Both the position numbers and the translations under genes were made by a program. DNA of 64,000 nt from Pandoraea sp. ASV26 (GTDB lineage Bacteria; Pseudomonadota; Gammaproteobacteria; Burkholderiales; Burkholderiaceae): positions 60,296 to 124,295 of the forward strand of contig NZ_JAELTP010000002.1 of assembly GCF_016428915.1 (NCBI RefSeq), read 5' to 3'. This document shows, one piece after another, positions 30,633-38,342 of the stretch. Within the stretch, counting starts at the first letter, position 1. Each line of letters begins with the position of its first letter. The notes under the pieces are model-generated. The model had not been told where the DNA came from. It saw only the letters and a program-made list of their open reading frames with translations, and did no database searches.

Positions 30633-32735
30633 ATGCCCAGCGCCGCCGATCTGCCATCCCGCCTGCCCGTCTCCGCCACGAGCGTCGCCCGCGCCACGCT
30701 CGCGCAACCGCTCGCCGCCATGCGCAAGCCGGTCATCTGGGCCGTGGGCATCAGCAAACTCGGCGAGCTTTACCGCGACATCGTGCCGGACTACGCCCCG
30801 CAAGCCGACGTGCAGATCATCGACAAGGGTTATGAGGCCGTCATCGAGGCATTGGAACGCCTGCCCGCCGGCAGCGTCGACGGCATTATCGCGGCCGGCT
30901 CGAACGGCGCCTTCCTGCGCGAGCGCGTGGCACTGCCCGTGGTGCTCGTGAAAGTGACCGGCTTCGACGTGATGCATGCGCTGGCACGGGCCCGTCGCGC
31001 CTTGCCGTCGCCCTCCCCGGCGTCGCGTATCGCACTGGTGTCGTATGCGCGGCCGGCCCCCGAGTTCGAGCGCTTCAAGAGCGCCTTTCATCTCGACATC
31101 TCGCAACACGCCTATTTCGATGCCCACGATGCCGAAGACCTCGTGCATCGATTGCGCGACGACGGCATGGAAGTCGTCGTCGGCCCCGGACTCGTGACGG
31201 AGTTGGCCGAGCGCGCCGGGCTCACGGGCGTCTTTCTCTATTCGCAGGATTCGGTGCGCGCCGCGTTCGACACGGCCCTCGAAGTCGCGCGCTTCGGACG
31301 CATCGAAGCGCAACGGCGCGAACGGCTCGATACCGTGCTGCGGCATTTGCACGAAGGGGTGGCGGCCGTCGACCTGAACGGACGCATAGAGGCGATCAAC
31401 GCGTCGATGGCGGGCATGCTCGGCGTGAGCGTTGCCGACGCCGTCGGCCGGCCGCTAGACGCCATCGCACCGGCACTCGACATTGCGCGCACGCTGGAGA
31501 GTGCGAGCGCCGAACTCGAAGCCATCGTCTCGATGGCAGGCAAGACGTGGGTCATCAACCGCATTCCCCTGCTCGACCAGGGCACGCTCACGGGCGCATT
31601 GCTCACGTGTCAGGACTCGCAGTCGTTCGCGCGCGTGGATCGTTCGCTGCGCTCGCGCCATCGCCCACGACATCTCGTGGCGCGCTATCGTCTCGACGAT
31701 CTGATCGGCGACTCCGCCGCCATGACACAGGCCCGCGCGCTTGCACGCCGTTACGCGCAGACCGATTCGACCGTGCTGGTGCACGGCGAGAGCGGCACCG
31801 GCAAGGAACTGCTCGCCCAAGGCATTCACAACGCCAGCCGGCGGCGCGACTACCCGTTCGTCGCGATCAACTGCGCCGCGTTTCCCGAGACGCTGCTCGA
31901 GAGCGAACTGTTCGGCTATGAGGATGGCGCCTTCTCCGGCGCACGGCGCGGCGGCAAGGCCGGGCTGTTCGAGACGGCGCACAACGGCACCCTCTTTCTG
32001 GACGAAATCGGCGAAATGCCAATGCCGCTGCAAACGCGTCTGTTGCGGGTATTGCAGGAGCGGGAGGTGCTGCGTCTGGGCGCCACCGAGCCGGTGCCGT
32101 GCGACGTGCGCGTGATTGCCGCCACGCACCGCGACCTCCGTCAGCAAGTTGCCGCCGGACTGTTCCGCGAAGACCTTTACTACCGGCTCAACATCCTGCG
32201 CATGGTGCTGCCGCCGCTGCGCGAGCGCATGGATGACCTACCGCGCCTCACACCACTCTTTCTCGAACGCGCCCTCGCTCGCGCCGGGGCACGCATGAGT
32301 GTGGACGCGTTGCAGGCATCGCTGCTGCCGCTGCTTGCCACCTATCGCTGGCCGGGGAATGTAAGGGAGCTGGAGAATCTGCTGGAGCGCATTGCCGTCG
32401 TGTGCGCAGATGTGGTGGACGCCCGGGAGATCAGCCGTGCGCGATTGATCGAGATTGCGCCGGAACTGGACACGATGCCGCCCGATGTTGCAAAAACGAA
32501 CAGCGGACGGCAAATCGGGATGCAGGACGTCCGCGACGCGCGAATGGCGGGCGCGCACGCCGACACGACGACCCCTGACGCACTGACGGGCCGCGCCCGC
32601 CGGGCAGCGGAAGAACTTGCACGCATTCAGGCCACGCTGGCGGCCTGCGGCGGCGACCGCAACGCTGCCTGCGAGGCGCTCGGCATCAGCCGCTCGACGC
32701 TGTGGCGCAAACTTCGCGATACCGCCGGCGGCTGA
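30633..32735 (+). CDS. prpR: Propionate catabolism sigma54-dependent activator
   Basis: A 700-residue enhancer-binding protein. The N-terminal third (residues about 30-210) is the PrpR sensor domain thought to bind 2-methylcitrate. A PAS-like region (about 230-345) follows. The AAA+ domain has Walker A GESGTGKE, the sigma54 loop GAFSGA (Ser in place of the commoner Thr), Walker B FLDEIGEMP and an arginine-finger region. The C-terminal Fis helix-turn-helix is ACEALGISRSTLWRKLRD. ATG 30633 is used; a TTG six codons earlier is possible. It is divergent from the operon it should activate. Confidence 0.94.
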   Translation: MPSAADLPSRLPVSATSVARATLAQPLAAMRKPVIWAVGISKLGELYRDIVPDYAPQADVQIIDKGYEAVIEALERLPAGSVDGIIAAGSNGAFLRERVALPVVLVKVTGFDVMHALARARRALPSPSPASRIALVSYARPAPEFERFKSAFHLDISQHAYFDAHDAEDLVHRLRDDGMEVVVGPGLVTELAERAGLTGVFLYSQDSVRAAFDTALEVARFGRIEAQRRERLDTVLRHLHEGVAAVDLNGRIEAINASMAGMLGVSVADAVGRPLDAIAPALDIARTLESASAELEAIVSMAGKTWVINRIPLLDQGTLTGALLTCQDSQSFARVDRSLRSRHRPRHLVARYRLDDLIGDSAAMTQARALARRYAQTDSTVLVHGESGTGKELLAQGIHNASRRRDYPFVAINCAAFPETLLESELFGYEDGAFSGARRGGKAGLFETAHNGTLFLDEIGEMPMPLQTRLLRVLQEREVLRLGATEPVPCDVRVIAATHRDLRQQVAAGLFREDLYYRLNILRMVLPPLRERMDDLPRLTPLFLERALARAGARMSVDALQASLLPLLATYRWPGNVRELENLLERIAVVCADVVDAREISRARLIEIAPELDTMPPDVAKTNSGRQIGMQDVRDARMAGAHADTTTPDALTGRARRAAEELARIQATLAACGGDRNAACEALGISRSTLWRKLRDTAGG

Positions 32736-32760
32736 CCCAAACAGCGCGGTGCACTGCCCG

Positions 32761-32922
32761 TCAATGCTGGTGACGGATGCGATCCCACATCTCGTGCCAG
32801 TCCAGGCGTTTTTGCCCGGACGGCTCATCGTGATGCGTCACCCAGAAGTGATCGACGACCATGCCGATGGCGAAGCCGACCAGCAGCGCCACCAGCATCA
32901 TCGAGACATTGATCATGGCCAT
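32761..32922 (-). CDS. Small single-pass membrane protein, 53 residues, unknown function
   Basis: A short gene with GGGAGG five bases before ATG 32922. The product begins MAMINVSMMLVALLVGFAIG, one transmembrane helix, followed by a soluble tail of about 30 residues rich in His, Trp and Asp (WVTHHDEPSG, RLDWHEMWDRIRHQH). The six His in the tail suggest a possible metal site, which is inference. It is convergent with prpR, 25 bases away, and stands alone. I do not recognise a family. Confidence 0.65.
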   Translation of the reverse strand: MAMINVSMMLVALLVGFAIGMVVDHFWVTHHDEPSGQKRLDWHEMWDRIRHQH

Positions 32923-33007
32923 GGCAACCTCCCGTCGATGGCAATCCGGAATTCCATTCTAGGCGAGCAATGACATGCCGGCGGCGGCGCCGCATCAAAT
33001 TCAAATA

Positions 33008-33400
33008 TCAGGCGTGCTGATACCGCCACTCCTGCGTCGCACCGCCATATCCGTAGGAAGTGGGCTGGCAATCCACCACATGAATACTCGAGTGCGGATG
33101 CACATTGCCGAGCAACTCCGCGAGTAACGCGTAAGCCGCCTTGTGATAGTCCGCCTTCTCGCTGCGCGTATTCGTCTCGCCAGTGATCGTGACGTCGAGC
33201 TGGAACGATTTTCTGCCGTCCTCGGCCAGCGAATGACCCGCCACGAACCACTGATCTGCCGGCACATACTGAACGATCACCCGCGTGCGGGAGCGTTCTT
33301 TCTTCAATACGTGGCAGGTCAGTTTCGTGAGCTGCTCCACGAGCCGATGGGTCAGGGCCGAGTCCGGCTGGCCAGAAATAACGACATTGATGCCAGGCAT
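33008..33400 (-). CDS. Tautomerase-superfamily protein
   Basis: A 130-residue protein beginning MPGINVVISG; removal of Met exposes Pro1, the catalytic base of the 4-oxalocrotonate tautomerase/MIF superfamily. It is about twice the length of 4-OT subunits, so it probably contains two beta-alpha-beta units (second near TRSEKADYHKAAYALLAELL). The second unit lacks an internal Pro start. The divergent LysR gene 101 bases away is a likely regulator. Confidence 0.8.
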   Translation of the reverse strand: MPGINVVISGQPDSALTHRLVEQLTKLTCHVLKKERSRTRVIVQYVPADQWFVAGHSLAEDGRKSFQLDVTITGETNTRSEKADYHKAAYALLAELLGNVHPHSSIHVVDCQPTSYGYGGATQEWRYQHA

Positions 33401-33475
33401 GCTTTTCTCCGTACGGTTGATGAGTCGCCAGTATCCGGCGCGCCTTGACCACGGAAAAGCAGGAAATTATGATGT

Positions 33476-33500
33476 TATCCATCAAAAAAACAGGTGGATA
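33476..33500. promoter_or_regulatory. Inverted repeat between tautomerase and LysR genes
   Basis: TATCCA-N13-TGGATA lies directly against the LysR start codon in the 101-base divergent gap. The arms and position fit a LysR-type autoregulatory site, possibly also controlling the tautomerase. Confidence 0.5.
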
Positions 33501-33501
33501 G

Positions 33502-34380
33502 ATGTCTCGCATCCTTGATCTGGAGCTTCTCCATACGCTGGTGGTCGTGTCGGATGCCGGAAGCCTGTCTGCTGCGGCGCCTCGTCTGTATCGATCGCAA
33601 TCGGCGGTCAGCGAGCAGGTGCGCAAGCTCGAGGAGATGTGCGGCGTATCGCTGCTGGTTCGCGCCAAAACGGGGACAAGTCTCACGCCGGCAGGCGCGC
33701 GACTGGTGGAGCACGCGCAAAAGCTGCTTTCACTGAGCGACGCTGTTTGGCGAGAGATGCAGGGGGCGCAATTGACCGGGGACTTGCGGCTCGCCATCAC
33801 GGACTATTTTCGCCCGCAGGCGCTGCCGATCATCATCAGGCGCATACGTGAGCAGTTTCCGCAGTTGCGGCTTCACGTCAGCATCCGCAAGAGTGCCTGG
33901 ATCGAACAGGAAGCGAATGCCGGAAGCTTCGATATCGGCGTGTCGATGACCATTCTGCACAAGGGTCATGCGCCGAGCAGCGCGGCCACCGGCCGGATAA
34001 GACTGCGTCGCGAGCCGCTGCACTGGATTGCCGACAAGTCATTGGCGCTGGCACCTGCCACTCGGACACTGCCACTGCTCGTGCTCCCCGATACCTGTTC
34101 GCTACAACGATTTGCGGTTCATACGCTCGACGCGCATGACATCGCCTACACCATTGAACATACCGCGTCGGATATCGGTGGCCTGCACCTGGCGTTAGCC
34201 GCAGGCCTGGGCGTTGCCTGCCTGAATGCGTCGGCGATCCCGCCGACTGCCGCGCCCGTCGAAGGGCACATGAAATTGCCCGCGTTGCCGGATGTCGAGT
34301 TCAGTCTCGCCGCACCTCGCGCGGACGAGCCGGCGTTGGTATCGGACGTGCGCGATATGCTCGCCGCACATCTGAACTAA
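33502..34380 (+). CDS. LysR-family transcriptional regulator
   Basis: A 292-residue LysR protein: helix-turn-helix at about residues 17-36 (SLSAAAPRLYRSQSAVSEQV), then the effector-binding domain. AGGTGG precedes the ATG. It is divergent from the tautomerase gene. The recognition helix (RSQSAVSEQVRKLEEM) is typical; the inducer is unknown. Confidence 0.9.
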   Translation: MSRILDLELLHTLVVVSDAGSLSAAAPRLYRSQSAVSEQVRKLEEMCGVSLLVRAKTGTSLTPAGARLVEHAQKLLSLSDAVWREMQGAQLTGDLRLAITDYFRPQALPIIIRRIREQFPQLRLHVSIRKSAWIEQEANAGSFDIGVSMTILHKGHAPSSAATGRIRLRREPLHWIADKSLALAPATRTLPLLVLPDTCSLQRFAVHTLDAHDIAYTIEHTASDIGGLHLALAAGLGVACLNASAIPPTAAPVEGHMKLPALPDVEFSLAAPRADEPALVSDVRDMLAAHLN

Positions 34381-34382
34381 TG

Positions 34383-34418
34383 AAAAAGCCGGGGTCAAGA
34401 CTGCACTGACCCCGGCTT
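34383..34418 (-). terminator. Intrinsic terminator of the MetQ-like gene
   Basis: A perfect 12-bp stem AAGCCGGGGTCA/TGACCCCGGCTT with a nine-base loop is followed on the minus strand by TTTTT. It lies 52 bases after the binding-protein stop and directly after the convergent LysR gene. Confidence 0.85.
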
Positions 34419-34470
34419 GTCACTGCCCATCAACGACGCGCGCGATGCGCATCGAAAGCGGCATCAAGGC

Positions 34471-35274
34471 TTACCACGTCGCAATCAGCGCGCCCTTGAA
34501 CTGCGTCTCGATGAACTTCTTCACTTCCTCCGAGTGATAGGCGTCGACCAGTTGCTTGACCCACGGCTTGTTCGCATCCTGCACGCGCACGGCGATCAGG
34601 TTGGCGTACGGGCCCTTCAGGTCTTCGATGGCGATGGCGTCACGCTGCGGCACCAGACCGGCTTGCGTGGCGAAGTTGGTGTTGATCGAAGCGGCATCCA
34701 GATCCGGCAGGGCGCGCGGCAACTGGGCAGCTTCGAGTTCCACGATCTTCAGCTTCTTCGGGTTCTCGGCGATGTCCAGCGGCGTAGCGTTCTTGCCCTC
34801 AAGACCGGCACGCAGCTTGATCAGACCTTCCTTTTGCAGCAGGAGCAGGGCGCGGTTGCCGTTCGACGGATCGTTCTGGATACCGACCTTGGCGCCGTTC
34901 GGCAGATCCTTCAGCGACTTGAACTTCTTCGAGTAGAAGCCCAACGGCGAGACGTACGTGAGACCGGCGCTCACGATCTTGTAGCCACGATCCTTGATCT
35001 GGCTGTCCAGGAACGGCTTGTGCTGGAAGCCGTTGGCGTCCAGATCGCCGGCGTCGAGCGCGGCGTTCGGCTGTGCGTAGTCACTGAATTCGATGATCTT
35101 GATTTCGAGGCCGCGCTGATGCGCCACCTTCTTCACGACTTCGAAGATCTGCGCGTCCGAGCCGGCCATCGTACCGACCTTCAGGGGCTTGTCGGCCGTC
35201 TGGGCCGCGGCGCCGAGGGATGCCAGCGCAAACGTCGCGCCGAGGAACGCGTTAATCAGTTGACGGGACAGCAT
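34471..35274 (-). CDS. MetQ/NlpA-family ABC substrate-binding protein
   Basis: A 267-residue binding protein with the family fold: LKVGTMAGSDAQIFEVVKKVA, then the DYAQPNAALDAGDLDANGFQHKPFL pocket and the NDPSNGNRALLLLQ segment. The family binds methionine or its derivatives. The signal peptide ends SLGAAAQTAD without a lipobox Cys, so the protein is probably soluble in the periplasm rather than a lipoprotein. AAAGGAG precedes the start. No MetN or MetI gene is near; it is an orphan that must borrow a transporter encoded elsewhere. Confidence 0.9.
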   Translation of the reverse strand: MLSRQLINAFLGATFALASLGAAAQTADKPLKVGTMAGSDAQIFEVVKKVAHQRGLEIKIIEFSDYAQPNAALDAGDLDANGFQHKPFLDSQIKDRGYKIVSAGLTYVSPLGFYSKKFKSLKDLPNGAKVGIQNDPSNGNRALLLLQKEGLIKLRAGLEGKNATPLDIAENPKKLKIVELEAAQLPRALPDLDAASINTNFATQAGLVPQRDAIAIEDLKGPYANLIAVRVQDANKPWVKQLVDAYHSEEVKKFIETQFKGALIATW

Positions 35275-35692
35275 GAGCGATTTCTCCTTTTGCTTTATTT
35301 GACGCCTGTTGAGCGCCTGTTCGATATCGAGCGGGCCTGATAGACCCGAAGCGGTCGCGCATGGACGTTAGCCCTATCGCGCAAACCAGACCCCGGATGC
35401 TGCCACAGGTGCGGGTTTACGCGAAATACATAATCGGCATTTCCATATCCCCCGCTCGTTTCGATAGGCAGGGCAAATCAAAAAAAACGCCCCTTCGGAT
35501 CACCGAAGGGGCGTGTCGTCGGGAGAACAGCCTGATCACGGGCCGGGGGGGTGGCACGGCTGACGGCAACACCGCCAGCCGGTCGCATCAGGAACCGACG
35601 ATTAACCTGTGAGACTCGCTACACCGTTGAATTGCAGGGCCAGACCCTGCACGCGCTGTGCCGAGCACGTGCAGGCTGCCCCCACGACTGGC
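35275..35692. other. Intergenic region with a terminator
   Basis: Apart from the terminator at 35480-35514 nothing clear is present in these 418 bases. The part next to the MetQ-like gene must hold its promoter; I found no convincing riboswitch fold by eye. Confidence 0.5.
35480..35514 (-). terminator. Intrinsic terminator downstream of the glycine-repeat gene
   Basis: A perfect 12-bp stem ACGCCCCTTCGG/CCGAAGGGGCGT with loop ATCA is followed on the minus strand by eight T residues. It lies about 180 bases after the stop of the glycine-repeat gene. Confidence 0.88.
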
Positions 35693-36514
35693 TCAGGGAC
35701 ACGGCTCCTCGCCGTTCTGGCCATTCATTGAACATCCACCGCCACCACCGAAGCCACTGGGGCCACCGAACGCGGCAAGCCCATTGCCTCCGGCTGAACC
35801 ACCGATGCCGAGACCGCCAGGGCCAGAAGCACCGCCGCCACCGCCGGTGCTGGCGCCAACGGCACCGCCAGTCCCTCCGCCAGTCCCTCCGCCTGTGCCA
35901 CCGCCTGTGCCACCGCCGGTGCCGCCACCTGTACCACCGCCTGTACCACCGCCGGTGCCGCCACCTGTACCACCGCCTGTACCGCCGCCGGTGCCACCGC
36001 CGGTACCACCGCCGGTGCCGCCACCTGTGCCACCGCCGCCGCCGGGGCCACTGCCTGTGCCACCACCACCGCCGGGGCCACTGCCTGTGCCACCGCCACC
36101 GCCGGGGCCACTGCCTGTGCCACCGCCACCGCCGGGGCCGCTGCCTGTGCCACCACCGCCGCCGGGGCCGCTGCCTGTGCCACCACCGCCGCCGGGGCCG
36201 CTGCCTGTGCCACCACCGCCGCCGGGGCCGCTGCCTGTGCCACCACCGCCGCCGGGGCCGCTGCCATGGCTACCGCAACCGCAGCCGCCACCGCCACCAG
36301 CGCCGGGACCCGTCCCTGTCCCTCCAAGTCCGCCGAACCCACCAGGTCCGCCAAAGCCGCCAGGCCCGCCGAAGCCGCCCGCACCACCAAAGCCAATACC
36401 GCCGCCTCCACCACGTCCACCGCCGCCACCGCCCGCGTATGACACATTGATTGAAACGCCGAACAGCATGGCTACCGCCGCTGCTCCCACCAAAGTCGCC
36501 TTGAACCTATTCAT
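35693..36514 (-). CDS. Secreted glycine-repeat protein
   Basis: A 273-residue protein with a signal peptide (MNRFKATLVGAAAVAMLFGVSINVSYAGG) and an almost all-glycine mature chain. After a Gly/Phe region (GGFGGPGG repeats) and a small Cys patch (GCGCGSHGSG) come eight 10-residue units TGSGPGGGGG (about residues 82-161), about fourteen TGGG units (162-217) and a tail with Cys (GGGGGCSMNGQNGEEPCP). No aromatic-core domain is visible; it may be a matrix, pilus-like or silk-like structural protein, which is inference. GGGAGGG precedes ATG 36514. A sigma54/IHF-type region lies upstream. The repeats make its length prone to change. Confidence 0.7.
   Translation of the reverse strand: MNRFKATLVGAAAVAMLFGVSINVSYAGGGGGGRGGGGGIGFGGAGGFGGPGGFGGPGGFGGLGGTGTGPGAGGGGGCGCGSHGSGPGGGGGTGSGPGGGGGTGSGPGGGGGTGSGPGGGGGTGSGPGGGGGTGSGPGGGGGTGSGPGGGGGTGSGPGGGGGTGGGTGGGTGGGTGGGTGGGTGGGTGGGTGGGTGGGTGGGTGGGTGGGTGGGTGGAVGASTGGGGGASGPGGLGIGGSAGGNGLAAFGGPSGFGGGGGCSMNGQNGEEPCP
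35864..36031. repeat. Fourteen 12-bp tandem units within the glycine-repeat gene
   Basis: Degenerate units of the form ACCGCCkGTrCC (plus strand) encode TGGG on the minus strand. Because 12 is a multiple of three, gain or loss of units keeps the frame. Confidence 0.9.
36031..36270. repeat. Eight 30-bp minisatellite units within the glycine-repeat gene
   Basis: Units encode TGSGPGGGGG on the minus strand. Four consecutive units around 36151-36270 are nearly identical, the first ones differ at a few bases, and the last diverges at its end. The pattern suggests recent unit duplication. Confidence 0.92.
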
Positions 36515-37378
36515 GGTTCCCTCCCCGCGCACGCGTACTCACTTCGAAACACACAGAACCCCGCCAGAAAGTTCTGCATTACGGCGTGAGCGCATCAGCG
36601 AAAAACGCGGGCAATAGCAGGCCAGCCCGTGCGTTCAAACACGGGAACACCTCGCCAACTGCCTGCGGGACTTCCGGGTTGGCGCTTCGCCATACACACT
36701 CCATGTATGCGAATTCCGTGCCAGATGAACCAACCCATTGATTAAAAAGGAATTAATAACTCAACTTACGAGACACCGGGCAGATACCTGTTGAAAACGT
36801 ATCGTTCTTGAAACGCTTACAACACGGCTCACACCTGCATCGGCTCGCGCGCCTCACGCAGCACGGGGGTTGCGGCGGCTCACCCGACGTGCTCACGAAC
36901 ACACCTCGCATGCGCTCCTCGCCGCCAAAGCCGGTCACATCGGCCCACCCGCGCAATCGACGCATCCCCGCTTCGCGCCGCGCCTTCGCCTCACGGTCCA
37001 ACGGCGCGACAGGCGTACGAAGGATCGCTGCGCAGGAAATCTGCCATGAGCCAAACCACGGCGGGCGCCGCGTCGATCAACGTCGCCTCATCAGGTATCG
37101 GTGCAATAGCGCCGCTGCTGCGTGAGGCATGAGGCAAGTGCCCGGTCACGCGATAGCGCAATCAAGGGTAAGCTCGACGTCGAACTCTCCGACGAGAAAC
37201 CCCACGCGCTGGCAGACCGAAACCAACCGTGCTTACGCGGATGTCCGGGCGGCGTACGCGAGAAGTGCGAAGCGCTCGTGCGACCCGCCGAGCCTGGCAC
37301 CGTCACGCATTCGGGAGCCGTGCAACGGCCCGACGACGCCTCGATCGGGGAGATGCCAACCCACGAGGATACGAATCG
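36515..37378. other. Long intergenic region with AT-rich promoter zone
   Basis: These 864 bases hold no convincing gene. The left part carries the sigma54-like promoter and IHF-like site described separately, inside the most AT-rich DNA of the area (36720-36820). The right part (36900-37378) is GC-rich, with several overlapping Arg-rich frames that I regard as chance. Confidence 0.55.
36708..36743 (-). promoter_or_regulatory. Sigma54-like promoter with adjacent IHF-like site, upstream of the glycine-repeat gene
   Basis: On the minus strand TGGCAC-N5-TCGCA (36723-36708) has GG-N10-GC spacing and a full -24 element. Eight bases upstream, 36743-36731 reads AATCAATGGGTTG, an exact match to the IHF pattern WATCAA-N4-TTR. 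Direct repeats TTGAAAACG and TTGAAACG at 36791 and 36808 could be activator sites. Transcription would begin about 180 bases before the start codon. Confidence 0.6.
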
Positions 37379-38269
37379 ATGACGACCCCACGCGTAGGCT
37401 TTTGCGGCATCGGCCGCATGGGCGAACCCATGACACAGCGGCTGCTCGCCGCCGGACATGAGGTCGCCGTCTGGAACCGTTCGACCGCAAAACTTGCGGC
37501 GCTGACCGACGCTGGCGCAATAGCCTGCATCACCCCTCAGGCACTCGGTGAATGTGTCGACATCGCCATGCTTTGTCTGGGCGACGGCAAGGCAGTAGAG
37601 GAAGTGGTGTTCGGTGAGCACGGGCTCGTGCATGCCGCCGCCCCGCCGCGCTTTCTCATCGACCATTCGACGCTTTCGCCCGCGTTGACCCGCGCCCTCG
37701 CCAAACGTTGGCACGAGTCGACCGGCAGTGTCTGGATCGATGCCCCGGTCTCGGGTGGCACGGGTGGCGCCGAGGCCGGCACGCTGGCGATCATGGCAGG
37801 CGGCCCGGCAGACGCTATCGAAGCCGTCACGCCGGTGCTGCGCGCGTTCTCCTCACGCGTAACGCGCATGGGCGACACCGGTGCCGGTCAGACGACGAAG
37901 CTCGCCAATCAGGCCATCGTCGCGACCACGCTCGCAGGGCTGGCCGAAGCCTTCCTGCTGGCCAAGCGCAGCGGCATCGATACGTCGGCCGTGCCGTCGG
38001 CGCTGCAAGGCGGCTGGGCCGATTCCGTTCTGCTGCAAACGCTTTGGCCACGCATGGTGAACCCGCCGGAACATGCCACCGGCACGGTTCGCGTGATGCT
38101 CAAGGATCTGGATGCGATTGCGGAACTGGCCCACACCAGCGCGACAGTGCAGCGCGTGCTGCCCGAAGTGCGTCGCTTGCTGACGGACGCCGTGCAACGT
38201 GGCATGGCGGATTGGGATCTGTCCCAGATTTTCCGGATCGGCGAAGCGGAGAGTTTGCCGCAGGCGTGA
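37379..38269 (+). CDS. NAD(P)-dependent beta-hydroxyacid dehydrogenase, 3-hydroxyisobutyrate dehydrogenase family
   Basis: A 296-residue enzyme with an N-terminal Rossmann fold (VGFCGIGRMGEPMTQRLLAAG), the substrate-binding segment DAPVSGGTGGAEAGTLAIMAGG and the catalytic Lys in TKLANQAIVATTLAGLAEA. Substrates in the family include 3-hydroxyisobutyrate, tartronate semialdehyde and glyoxylate. ATG 37379 is chosen; the frame runs 50 codons further up but that part is Arg-rich. Regulation and partner genes are not evident. Confidence 0.9.
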   Translation: MTTPRVGFCGIGRMGEPMTQRLLAAGHEVAVWNRSTAKLAALTDAGAIACITPQALGECVDIAMLCLGDGKAVEEVVFGEHGLVHAAAPPRFLIDHSTLSPALTRALAKRWHESTGSVWIDAPVSGGTGGAEAGTLAIMAGGPADAIEAVTPVLRAFSSRVTRMGDTGAGQTTKLANQAIVATTLAGLAEAFLLAKRSGIDTSAVPSALQGGWADSVLLQTLWPRMVNPPEHATGTVRVMLKDLDAIAELAHTSATVQRVLPEVRRLLTDAVQRGMADWDLSQIFRIGEAESLPQA

Positions 38270-38342
38270 TGGCCGATGCAAAGGGTTGCGATGGCCACGA
38301 TGGCCATGCCCGTTGCAGGCATGGCCATCCATTACTGAAGGA

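Noticed and set aside
35864..36270. Repeat block considered as a CRISPR array
   Set aside because: Units are contiguous with no unique spacers and encode in-frame Gly repeats.
35658..36617. Proline-rich open frame (VPPP repeats) opposite the glycine-repeat gene
   Set aside because: It is the complement of Gly codons. The glycine strand has a signal peptide, ribosome site, promoter and terminator; this strand has none of these.
37229..37378. N-terminal extension of the hydroxyacid dehydrogenase
   Set aside because: The 50 extra residues are Arg-rich; the Rossmann motif begins a few residues after ATG 37379, as in the family.
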